Made by a program: the position numbers and the translations under genes | In this document: positions 23,787 through 29,969 of the stretch, piece by piece | Layout of the letters: every line of letters starts with the position of its first letter | Position numbering within the stretch: the stretch's first letter is position 1 | Virus record (IMG/VR): IMGVR_UViG_3300046517_001051 | Location: 1-64,000 of that record | Origin: a virus | Length of the DNA stretch: 64,000 bases | Reading direction: 5' to 3' (one strand) | The notes under the pieces: model-generated | What the model was told of the DNA's origin: nothing | What the model saw: the letters and a program-made list of their open reading frames with translations, nothing else | Database searches by the model: none

Positions 23787-24352
23787 GAGGCCAACCACTT
23801 CTCAATTAGGGCCTTCTCCTCGCCAGTAGGGCCGAGGATGGCGACGCTGATGGAAGGGTGCGCCAATGCGCGCTTCTTCGTCGCCTCGATTGCTCGAACC
23901 TTGTCGCGCACTAGGTCTTCCTTGATCGGCTGCCCGCCGTTGCGCACCTGGATGCGTCGGAGGCACTCCTCGACCGGTGTGTCGAGGTAGGCCCACAGAA
24001 CTCGGCGACCGACCGAGGCCATCTCATCGGCGAATGTCGCCCAGGATCCGAAGACTGTTGAGCAGAGGATTCCCTCGGCGAAGACGTTGCCTGTCCCCAG
24101 CTCGAAGGACCGCCGAATCGCCTCGCGCTGGATGTCGAATGCCCGGATGGTGTCGAGGCCCCCAATCTTCTTCGGATCCTCGGGGTACCGCCCCACGAGG
24201 ACGTCGCCCTTCAGGTTCATCTGACCGACAACCAGGAGCTTGCGGCTCGGGTCGTTGATGAGGTGCAACTCTAGCCCGTTTGGGAAGAACGACCTTGCCA
24301 GTGTCGACTTGCCAGAGCCATTGGTTCCGCGGATGTTGATGAACGCTCTCAT
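23783..24352 (-). CDS. P-loop kinase, 5-hmU DNA kinase catalytic part
   Basis: 189 residues. Walker A GTNGSGKST (9-17), a substrate-binding middle part, a Walker B-like RRVLWAYLDTP (about 115-125) and a lid with several Arg (RRIQVRNGG). This is the general form of nucleoside/nucleotide kinases. Translational coupling to the helical-domain gene (GTGA) suggests the two proteins form one 5-hydroxymethyluracil DNA kinase, which in phages ViI and M6 activates the base with a phosphate/pyrophosphate. A free nucleotide kinase remains an alternative. Confidence 0.7.
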   Translation of the reverse strand: MRAFINIRGTNGSGKSTLARSFFPNGLELHLINDPSRKLLVVGQMNLKGDVLVGRYPEDPKKIGGLDTIRAFDIQREAIRRSFELGTGNVFAEGILCSTVFGSWATFADEMASVGRRVLWAYLDTPVEECLRRIQVRNGGQPIKEDLVRDKVRAIEATKKRALAHPSISVAILGPTGEEKALIEKWLAS

Positions 24353-24756
24353 GACAGCAGCGCCTCGCGGAGGCCCCGGGCCTTCAATGTGATCTCGGTC
24401 ATGACCGCGTCAAACTCTTTTGAATCCCCGGCCAGCCAATTCGGATCTTTGATATCCAGGCGGATCCTGCGCTGAGGGATGGGAAGATTGGAAGACCACA
24501 ACTCTATGTTGTTGCGCCGATCCATGAGTATCATGACGTCGGCTGCTTGGATCATCTCTGCACTCACCTGCTGGCTGCGGTGCTGTCCAAGGTCGATGTC
24601 GTGGACTCGCAGCATCCACCGCCGCACTTTCGCCGCCGCCTTGCGGCCGCCAGGGAGGAAGCCAGCACTGGTGACGGTGAGCGGTGGCCCGCTGATGAGC
24701 GCCGCGACGGCGGGAGAACGGCACACGTTGCCGTGGCACAGGACTAGGACGTGCAA
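24349..24756 (-). CDS. Low-molecular-weight phosphatase-like protein
   Basis: 135 residues from a TTG at 24756 with GGAG upstream. The N-terminus carries the P-loop of LMW protein tyrosine phosphatases, VLCHGNVCRSPA with C7 and R13 (CX5R), and DPNW near residue 100 supplies the general-acid Asp. It should be an active phosphatase-fold enzyme. In a base-modification cluster it might remove a phosphate from an intermediate, or act on host tyrosine phosphate; neither can be decided here. Confidence 0.75.
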   Translation of the reverse strand: MHVLVLCHGNVCRSPAVAALISGPPLTVTSAGFLPGGRKAAAKVRRWMLRVHDIDLGQHRSQQVSAEMIQAADVMILMDRRNNIELWSSNLPIPQRRIRLDIKDPNWLAGDSKEFDAVMTEITLKARGLREALLS

Positions 24757-25640
24757 GCTAGGATCTCCTTGATGTTGGCCTCGACCTGATCACGGCTCAG
24801 CACGCCGTTGTGGCAGGTCTTCCGCCACCCCTGCTCCAGTCGGTGCTGGTAGGGCTCGAACTTCGGGAACTCGGAGTTGGCATGTTCGGCCAGCAGCGCC
24901 ACGATGGGACGGTCTTCCAGGGCAGCAACGAGAAAGTCTCGGCACCAACTGACGCACGTCTTGACGACGCTCGGTCTCAGGGTCCCCGGGAAGTGCCGGA
25001 ACTCGATGGTTGGAACATCCTCCCGGAGGTGTCGGAGGTTCACGGCGCAGCGCTGAGTCAGGTGCCACTGTGGCTTGCCCTCATGGGACCTCGGGCACTC
25101 TGCCGCGAAGAACTCTTCTGGAGTCTCCGCCCCCATCTGAGCCCGCTGACGATCGGCGGTGAGGATCGTCTGGTGGCTCTTGTGGCGCCGCCGGTACCTC
25201 TTCATCGCGCCGTTCATCTCATCACTGGCACTGTAATCCCTACGCTGCGGCATGGGGATCGGCTCGATGAGGGCGAAGACCTCCCGAAGGTGCTTGAAGC
25301 AGTATGCCGAAACTCGTTTCAGCGCTGCAAGGTCGTGCTCGATCGCCGGCACCTTCACGTGGACGTGGAGGTTGCTGCGGTAGTTGACCCGGGCCTCGGG
25401 GTGCATGGCCAGGAACGTCGCGAGGTGCTCCGCCTGCCCATCGGGGGTGTGCGTCGGCGGGGTGTTCAGCTCACCACCAAGGTGGAACACGAGCCCCTTC
25501 GGGTCCACCGCGACGCCGCAGGAGTTCACCATGGTGTAGTCCTTCAGGTCGAGCCCGAAGCCCAGCGGGATGCCGCGCTCGCGGTGCCAATCAACCAGCT
25601 CATGCTCGCAGCCATACGTCCAGTCTTCTGTGCTGATCAC
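24744..25640 (-). CDS. Amidoligase-like enzyme
   Basis: 298 residues from a GTG at 25640 (GTGA overlap). The opening TYGCEHELVDW places an acidic metal-binding pair on the first strand, as in the COOH-NH2 ligase / glutamine-synthetase-like amidoligase fold. GGELNTPP (about 55-62), NLHVHVKVP (about 86-94) and EFRHFPGTL (about 231-239) match the later acidic and His/Arg active-site strands. Such amidoligases were predicted to act in phage alpha-glutamyl/putrescinyl thymine pathways, joining an amine to an amino acid. It stands between the transferase and phosphatase genes of the same cluster. Confidence 0.7.
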   Translation of the reverse strand: MISTEDWTYGCEHELVDWHRERGIPLGFGLDLKDYTMVNSCGVAVDPKGLVFHLGGELNTPPTHTPDGQAEHLATFLAMHPEARVNYRSNLHVHVKVPAIEHDLAALKRVSAYCFKHLREVFALIEPIPMPQRRDYSASDEMNGAMKRYRRRHKSHQTILTADRQRAQMGAETPEEFFAAECPRSHEGKPQWHLTQRCAVNLRHLREDVPTIEFRHFPGTLRPSVVKTCVSWCRDFLVAALEDRPIVALLAEHANSEFPKFEPYQHRLEQGWRKTCHNGVLSRDQVEANIKEILACTS

Positions 25641-26449
25641 CTTGGCATGCCCTCCAAGAATTGCCTCGCCAAGATGCAGTGGGTCGTCCACGGCGCGAGG
25701 CCGTGCCGGATCTCGTCGATGTCCTTCCGCACCTCGTAGTGGCCGCCAACGTGCGACTTCCACTTGCAGAGGATCGTCTCGACCTCCTGCAGTCCGATCG
25801 GACGGTCGTAGTGCGGCGGGGCGAGACGGCCGGCGAAGTACTCAACAAGGGATCGAGCCGTCGAGCCGACGATATCGAGGGTCGCCGGCCGGCCGCGCAT
25901 GTTCCAGAGCAGCACAGCAGCGTCTCGCGGGGCGTCGAACATCAGGACTTCGCTCTCAGCGAAGCTCACCGGGACGCGCAGGACTCGCTCCAGCATGTCG
26001 GCGACCTTGAACCCAATCCACTCGCCGAAGAGGTAGTGGATCTTGACGCGGCTCATCACCTGCGAGCAAGTCGTCGGGCCGGCGAACCCGGCGCAGTAGT
26101 CCGCCATCACCTCTGGGTGATCCGGGTATCGCTTCCGGAGGCTCTCAACGCACCGGACGGCCGCCGTCCCGCGCATGTGCCGGCGCTCGGCCCCTCGGGG
26201 CCACCTAGACCCGCAGGGGCTCAGCTCGTCGTTCCGGGCCGCCGTGGTCGCCCTGGCCCAGAATCCCGCCGCATCCGGCGCCTCCGCAAGCCAGGAGGCC
26301 GTCCCCGCATGATAGAAGGCCCAGTAGCCGAGGAGCCATCTCCGGAGGGTCGCCGGCGGCCAGTCGACCCGGGAGAGGGCGAGGTACACGGGGTCGAGGT
26401 CCTCGGTGTCGAGGAGGGCCGTCCCGAAGTCTTCGATGGTCTGGGTCAT
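25637..26449 (-). CDS. Amino acid:DNA transferase-like (aGPT-Pplase) protein
   Basis: 270 residues, ATG at 26449 (ATGA). Features: DLDPVYLALSRV (about 17-28), LRRWLLGYWAFYHAGTASWL (35-54), AERRHMRG (about 88-95), and GEWIGFKVADMLERVL (about 142-157) with helix-hairpin-helix-like character. This is the pattern of the families named alpha-glutamyl/putrescinyl thymine pyrophosphorylases, later shown in ViI/M6-type phages to transfer an amino acid onto pyrophosphorylated 5-hydroxymethyluracil in DNA. I infer the same step here. It is the first gene of the modification cluster in transcription order. Confidence 0.75.
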   Translation of the reverse strand: MTQTIEDFGTALLDTEDLDPVYLALSRVDWPPATLRRWLLGYWAFYHAGTASWLAEAPDAAGFWARATTAARNDELSPCGSRWPRGAERRHMRGTAAVRCVESLRKRYPDHPEVMADYCAGFAGPTTCSQVMSRVKIHYLFGEWIGFKVADMLERVLRVPVSFAESEVLMFDAPRDAAVLLWNMRGRPATLDIVGSTARSLVEYFAGRLAPPHYDRPIGLQEVETILCKWKSHVGGHYEVRKDIDEIRHGLAPWTTHCILARQFLEGMPR

Positions 26450-26784
26450 TCGATCTCCTTGAGCAGCTCGGCGACGTCGGACACGAGGTCTATCGACCTG
26501 ATCCCACCAAAGGCATCTATGACCTCATGGCACTCGCGCAGCAGCTCGACCGCGCGCAGGAAGGCTGCGGCGATGCGCGGGGTGTCGTTGCGGGCTGCGG
26601 CTGCGAATCGCGCGTTGTCCGATGCGATGCCGATGTCGGGACTCATGCACTCGGCGATGACGAGCAGGTCGGAGTCTGGCCCACAACGGGTGAGGACACC
26701 GCGTGCGAAGTTGTCCCACGGCCCCGGCGTCGCCTTCTCCGCCAGCGCGATCAGGTCGCGGGCGCGCTGCTGGATGCTGGTCAT
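26446..26784 (-). CDS. Ead/Ea22-like protein
   Basis: 112 residues from an ATG at 26784 (ATGA). The arrangement ARDLIALAEKATPGPW, then IAECMSPDIGIASDNARFAA, then NDTPRIAAAFLRAVELLREC is typical of the phage Ead/Ea22-like family found in accessory regions. The family has no known enzymatic role. Confidence 0.7.
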   Translation of the reverse strand: MTSIQQRARDLIALAEKATPGPWDNFARGVLTRCGPDSDLLVIAECMSPDIGIASDNARFAAAARNDTPRIAAAFLRAVELLRECHEVIDAFGGIRSIDLVSDVAELLKEIE

Positions 26785-27308
26785 GCGTAAGGGATCCATC
26801 CGAGTTCGTGGTCAATCGTCGCGCGGTTCGGCCCCGAGTAGTGAGTGCGGCACACGTCCATCAGCAGTTCCCTCTGGCGTCGCCAGCCCTTGACAATGTC
26901 GAACACGGTTGCGATGTAACTCTCGTCAAGCGTCATCGTCTCACAATTCGTCAGTCGTTCCGCGAATTTGAGCGCCGCGGGCAAATCGGCGTAGGGACCG
27001 TCTGGTGGAATGTTCCACTTGGGCCGGCACCGGCCACAGGCGGCAACGCTCGGCGCGTGGACCGTCTGGCAGCGCGGGCAGGTCCAGCCATGCGGTGGAG
27101 TCAGTGGTGGCTTGCCCTTGCACACCTGTTCGGCGAGCTGGTTCCAGTTCGCGATTGCACGACGTGGCAGCCTCGCGTGCATGGAGATCACATGCCCCGT
27201 CACGCCACTGCGATCGCAGCGCACCGTGTAGATGTCGCCCCACTCGTTCCAATGCTGCGTCGGTGCATTCGCGCACCAAGGACACGGGCATGGCTCGACC
27301 TTGCTCAC
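26781..27308 (-). CDS. Double zinc-ribbon protein, Lar-like N-terminus
   Basis: 175 residues from a GTG at 27308 (GTGA). The first 50 residues read EPCPCPWC, a Trp-rich strand and RRAIANWNQLAE, which is the Lar-like layout (Cys pair, later Cys, terminal WN). A second ribbon follows with CPRC and CGRC (about 76-95). The C-terminal 70 residues are helical. Possibly a restriction-alleviation or other zinc protein; the second ribbon is not part of Lar. Confidence 0.55.
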   Translation of the reverse strand: MSKVEPCPCPWCANAPTQHWNEWGDIYTVRCDRSGVTGHVISMHARLPRRAIANWNQLAEQVCKGKPPLTPPHGWTCPRCQTVHAPSVAACGRCRPKWNIPPDGPYADLPAALKFAERLTNCETMTLDESYIATVFDIVKGWRRQRELLMDVCRTHYSGPNRATIDHELGWIPYA

Positions 27309-27472
27309 GGCTTCCTCCTCTTGCGCTTCCTGGCCACCACGCGGACCTCGACGCGGCGGATGCTCCACTCAGAGACCATCTCTGCGACAAGGCTTCGATC
27401 CCGACGGACGCAGGAGATGAACCCGTCGATCCCAACACACGCCCACATGAGCTGAGGCTTCGGCTTCTTCAC
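27305..27472 (-). CDS. Hypothetical protein, 55 aa
   Basis: GTG at 27472 in a GTGA with the repeated junction sequence. Two Cys, a very basic end (VARKRKRRKP). Function unknown. Confidence 0.5.
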   Translation of the reverse strand: MKKPKPQLMWACVGIDGFISCVRRDRSLVAEMVSEWSIRRVEVRVVARKRKRRKP

Positions 27473-27699
27473 GGCTTCTCCTCCGCTGCTTCGGCTGCCG
27501 CGAAACGGCGCAACCGCTCGGTGAACGGCAATGCAGCGAGCCATCTCGCGCGCCCATCTTCGTCCATCGCCTCAAGTTTCTGCGCTTCAGCCTCGGTGAT
27601 CGGCAGCCACTTCCTTGCTTCACGCGGCAGTTCCGACTGCGGCGATCGACGAAACGGCACCGGGTCGCGGACGATCTCGTGCGGACGGTCGATGTTCAC
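27469..27699 (-). CDS. Hypothetical protein, 76 aa
   Basis: GTG at 27699 (GTGA). Charged and helical in the second half (ITEAEAQKLEAMDEDGRARW), no Cys. The last codons (EEKP) are part of the repeated junction. Function unknown. Confidence 0.5.
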   Translation of the reverse strand: MNIDRPHEIVRDPVPFRRSPQSELPREARKWLPITEAEAQKLEAMDEDGRARWLAALPFTERLRRFAAAEAAEEKP

Positions 27700-27911
27700 G
27701 GCTTCCTCCGACGGTGGTTCTTGCGATGCCGGCGAATCGCCGCAGCGTCCTCGCTCGGGACGATGTCCAGCCAGCGATGCACTCGATGCCAGCATTTGCC
27801 GCACAGGACCGTTGGCATGGTGATGGCATCGCCGTCGTCGAACGCCCGGCGTCGCGGCTCAACCAGCGAGCCGGCGACTTCGACGTGCGGCATGCAATGG
27901 CTAGCCTTCAC
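27696..27911 (-). CDS. Hypothetical basic protein, 71 aa
   Basis: GTG at 27911 (GTGA). Contains one close Cys pair (CGKC) and several His, and ends in a very basic helix RRHRKNHRRRKP. Possibly a zinc or nucleic-acid binder. Function unknown. Confidence 0.5.
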   Translation of the reverse strand: MKASHCMPHVEVAGSLVEPRRRAFDDGDAITMPTVLCGKCWHRVHRWLDIVPSEDAAAIRRHRKNHRRRKP

Positions 27912-28144
27912 GGCTTCTCCTCCGCGGCACCGATGTAGTTCGCCGCGTGAAACTGCGCGCTGATCGGGTAGAAGCCGCCATGACCGTCGCTAGCCACGTA
28001 GTCGCCGACTTGGCCAGCGAGCACGCCTTCGCGAGACTCGCACTCAAATGGCTCAGTTGCTGGCCCCCACATGCGCACGATGGTCTTCTTGCGGAACATT
28101 GTCCCGCCATCAGGCTGCGGATCGCCTTTGCTGTATCGCTTCAC
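27908..28144 (-). CDS. Small PGDYG-like phage protein
   Basis: 78 residues from a GTG at 28144 (GTGA). The order FRKKTIVRMWGP, GQVGDYVASDGHGGFYPIS, FHAANYIGA follows the common small phage protein with a GDY/GDW turn between strands and a final F..tYe. Its function is not known. Confidence 0.55.
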   Translation of the reverse strand: MKRYSKGDPQPDGGTMFRKKTIVRMWGPATEPFECESREGVLAGQVGDYVASDGHGGFYPISAQFHAANYIGAAEEKP

Positions 28145-28350
28145 GGCTTCTCCTTGCGCACCCTGCGGGCGTGTTTGTTCCACATGGCGATGACGTCTGC
28201 CTTCTTCTGGTCACCGCAGCCAATCCAGTGATCGCCGGTGCCGTCGCATTGGATGAACCACCAGTCGGCTCCCTCTGTCTGGACGACCACCTCGCGCCCG
28301 CAGTATTCCCACGGGCACGGCAGCGGCTTCTCGGTCTTCGGCTTCTTCAC
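28141..28350 (-). CDS. Lar-like restriction alleviation protein
   Basis: 69 residues from a GTG at 28350 (GTGA). LPCPWEYCGREVVV, then WWFIQCDG, CGDQKKADVIAMWNKHA reproduce the Lar layout: Cys pair, aromatic strand, second Cys set and a C-terminal AI..WN helix. Lar of prophage Rac modulates type I restriction-modification. One Cys pair is spaced unusually (CPWEYC). Confidence 0.6.
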   Translation of the reverse strand: MKKPKTEKPLPCPWEYCGREVVVQTEGADWWFIQCDGTGDHWIGCGDQKKADVIAMWNKHARRVRKEKP

Positions 28351-28625
28351 GTCGCCCCGCCTTGCTTCTCGCGCTCCATCCGCCAACGATCGCGCACATC
28401 GGCAACATCCAGACCATCAGCAAGTCGCTCAATAAGGCGCACGGTCGGCACATCTTCTGAGAACCATTGCGCCTTCGCGCGAAGATCGCGAACCCATGCC
28501 CGTTCGTCGCGGAGAGCGCGGGCTGCTGCACATCGGAACCAGCACAGCGAAGCCATTGCCGCGCATGTGAGCGTGACTATGCCGTAGCCGAGAATTGACG
28601 CGATCACGCGCATGACTTCGTTCAC
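28347..28625 (-). CDS. Membrane-anchored helical protein
   Basis: 92 residues from a GTG at 28625 (GTGA). An N-terminal membrane helix (VIASILGYGIVTLTCAAMAS) is followed by a charged helical domain on the cytoplasmic or periplasmic side. This form is common among phage inner-membrane proteins, including i-spanins, but the context is an early-type gene array. Function unknown. Confidence 0.55.
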   Translation of the reverse strand: MNEVMRVIASILGYGIVTLTCAAMASLCWFRCAAARALRDERAWVRDLRAKAQWFSEDVPTVRLIERLADGLDVADVRDRWRMEREKQGGAT

Positions 28626-28816
28626 GGTTGCCTCCGCTTCTCTCGATCATCAACGACGAGGAGAGCCAACTGCGCCAACTGCTTGCGCACCTCAATGATC
28701 CGACGATCGTCTGCCTTCAAGCGGCGTAGCAGTCTCGCCTCAATGCATCGTAGATCGTGCACTTTGGCCAACGCACGTTCGGCGATGTTGAGCTTGTCTG
28801 CATCAGTTGTCGTCAT
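28622..28816 (-). CDS. Small helical protein, 64 aa
   Basis: ATG at 28816 (ATGA). Fully helical and charged (LLRRLKADDRRIIEVRKQLA), likely a coiled coil. Function unknown. Confidence 0.5.
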   Translation of the reverse strand: MTTTDADKLNIAERALAKVHDLRCIEARLLRRLKADDRRIIEVRKQLAQLALLVVDDREKRRQP

Positions 28817-28989
28817 GGTTGTTCCCCCTTCTCGCGCTCGGCCTTCTCCTCGTCTCGCAACCGCAGATCGCATTTGTTGCAGACGTCGCAGTCCTCGTAG
28901 ATCTTCAGGCAGCCGTAGCAGACGCATTGCGCGCAGCTCTCACAGCGCGTGTCAGGTGGTCCGCCGCACAGGTAGCACTCCTTCTTCAC
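28813..28989 (-). CDS. Cys-rich zinc protein, 58 aa
   Basis: GTG at 28989 (GTGA). Ten Cys in about 40 residues (CYLC, CESCAQCVCYGC, CDVCNKC) suggest two or more zinc sites, in a treble-clef or RING-like manner, followed by an acidic helix. Function unknown; protein-protein contact is likely. Confidence 0.55.
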   Translation of the reverse strand: MKKECYLCGGPPDTRCESCAQCVCYGCLKIYEDCDVCNKCDLRLRDEEKAEREKGEQP

Positions 28990-29378
28990 TTGGCCACCTT
29001 CTCGCGCTCGTGGACCGCGACACAGAGCAGCGCCAGGGCGTGCTGGATCGTGGTGCCGGACGCTTGCACCGCGTTGCACTCGACATCTGCGGCGCCATTG
29101 GGGTGGACAGCGAAGAAGACGGTCCGCTTGAGCCTGCTCAGCCACGCCAACTTCTCGGCCTGCGTCCCGTCGTTCGTCGAATAGCTCGCGATGCGGTCAG
29201 CGCGCGGCTCAGGATGCGGGCGCATGGAGCAGTTGTCGATCACGCAGCCATTGATTGGGTTGGCGACAAGCGGCCACCCGCAGACATCGCATCGACCGAG
29301 TTCATGCGGCATCTTCCAGCCAAGCGCCAACGCGCAGCGCCTGTCGAGTTCGGGGCCGGGAGGAAGGTCGGTGGTCAT
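28986..29378 (-). CDS. Phage ABA-sandwich-like protein with zinc knuckle
   Basis: 130 residues, ATG at 29378 (ATGA). PPGPELDRRCALALGWK at the N-terminus is the usual opening of small phage ABA-sandwich proteins. A CDVCGWPL...CVIDNC insert forms a probable zinc knuckle, and the C-terminal FFAVHPNGAADVECNAV...HALALLCVAV completes the fold. The family function is unknown. Confidence 0.6.
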   Translation of the reverse strand: MTTDLPPGPELDRRCALALGWKMPHELGRCDVCGWPLVANPINGCVIDNCSMRPHPEPRADRIASYSTNDGTQAEKLAWLSRLKRTVFFAVHPNGAADVECNAVQASGTTIQHALALLCVAVHEREKVAK

Positions 29379-29575
29379 CGGTGCGCTTCCTTGTGTTGAT
29401 TGGCCATGGTGATCGCCACGCGCATGGCTGCCTTCGCGCTCGGTGAGAAGGGCTCCTCAATCAATCGCTCCGCCGCCAGGACCAGCGCATTGACCGAGAT
29501 CGTCAGCGAGAGGTTCAGCGACGCCAAGCGTGCCATGCACTGCACTGGATCGGGAGGAAGATCGGTGTTGGTCAT
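29375..29575 (-). CDS. Hypothetical protein, 66 aa
   Basis: ATG at 29575 (ATGA). Opens MTNTDLPPDPVQ, similar to the next gene's MTTDLPPGPELD, then a helical, mildly hydrophobic body. The shared opening may reflect duplication of the gene start. Function unknown. Confidence 0.5.
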   Translation of the reverse strand: MTNTDLPPDPVQCMARLASLNLSLTISVNALVLAAERLIEEPFSPSAKAAMRVAITMANQHKEAHR

Positions 29576-29721
29576 GCGAGCCACTCCGGGCCAGCGCCGC
29601 AGCGCAGGCACTTCGTCGGCTTGCGGACCTTGGCCTGTTGGAGCCAGCGGTCCGTGGTCATGCCGATCACGGCAAGGACGGTGAGGATCGGCAGCAGGAC
29701 GTCGAAGAAGGGATCACTCAT
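29572..29721 (-). CDS. Micro membrane protein with Cys pair, 49 aa
   Basis: A complete frame from ATG at 29721 (overlapping the previous gene) to TGA at 29572 (overlapping the next), filling a gap exactly. The N-terminal hydrophobic helix DVLLPILTVLAVIGM is followed by a basic part and CLRCG. Function unknown. Confidence 0.55.
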   Translation of the reverse strand: MSDPFFDVLLPILTVLAVIGMTTDRWLQQAKVRKPTKCLRCGAGPEWLA

Positions 29722-29969
29722 GGCTGCTTCACCGCCTTCGCCGTTTGCCGATTCCGCGCGCGAGTGTGCCTCAGTTCGACGGACTCAAGGATGCCGCGCG
29801 CCAGTTGGACAGCCTCAAGGTCGGTGATGAGTTCCAGCTCATAGACCGTGTTGCCGTTCAGCGAGAACGCGCGCACGACGAGACGATCAGCGCCGGTGTT
29901 GCGCCCGTGCAGATCCTTGATGTCCACAACATTGGCGCGAGCGTGCTTTATCGGGACGGTGCGGCTCAT
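29718..29969 (-). CDS. Hypothetical protein, 83 aa
   Basis: ATG at 29969 (ATGA). A beta-rich middle (RLVVRAFSLNGNTVYELELI) and a helical, basic end AKAVKQP that forms part of a junction repeated at 29966. Function unknown. Confidence 0.55.
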   Translation of the reverse strand: MSRTVPIKHARANVVDIKDLHGRNTGADRLVVRAFSLNGNTVYELELITDLEAVQLARGILESVELRHTRARNRQTAKAVKQP

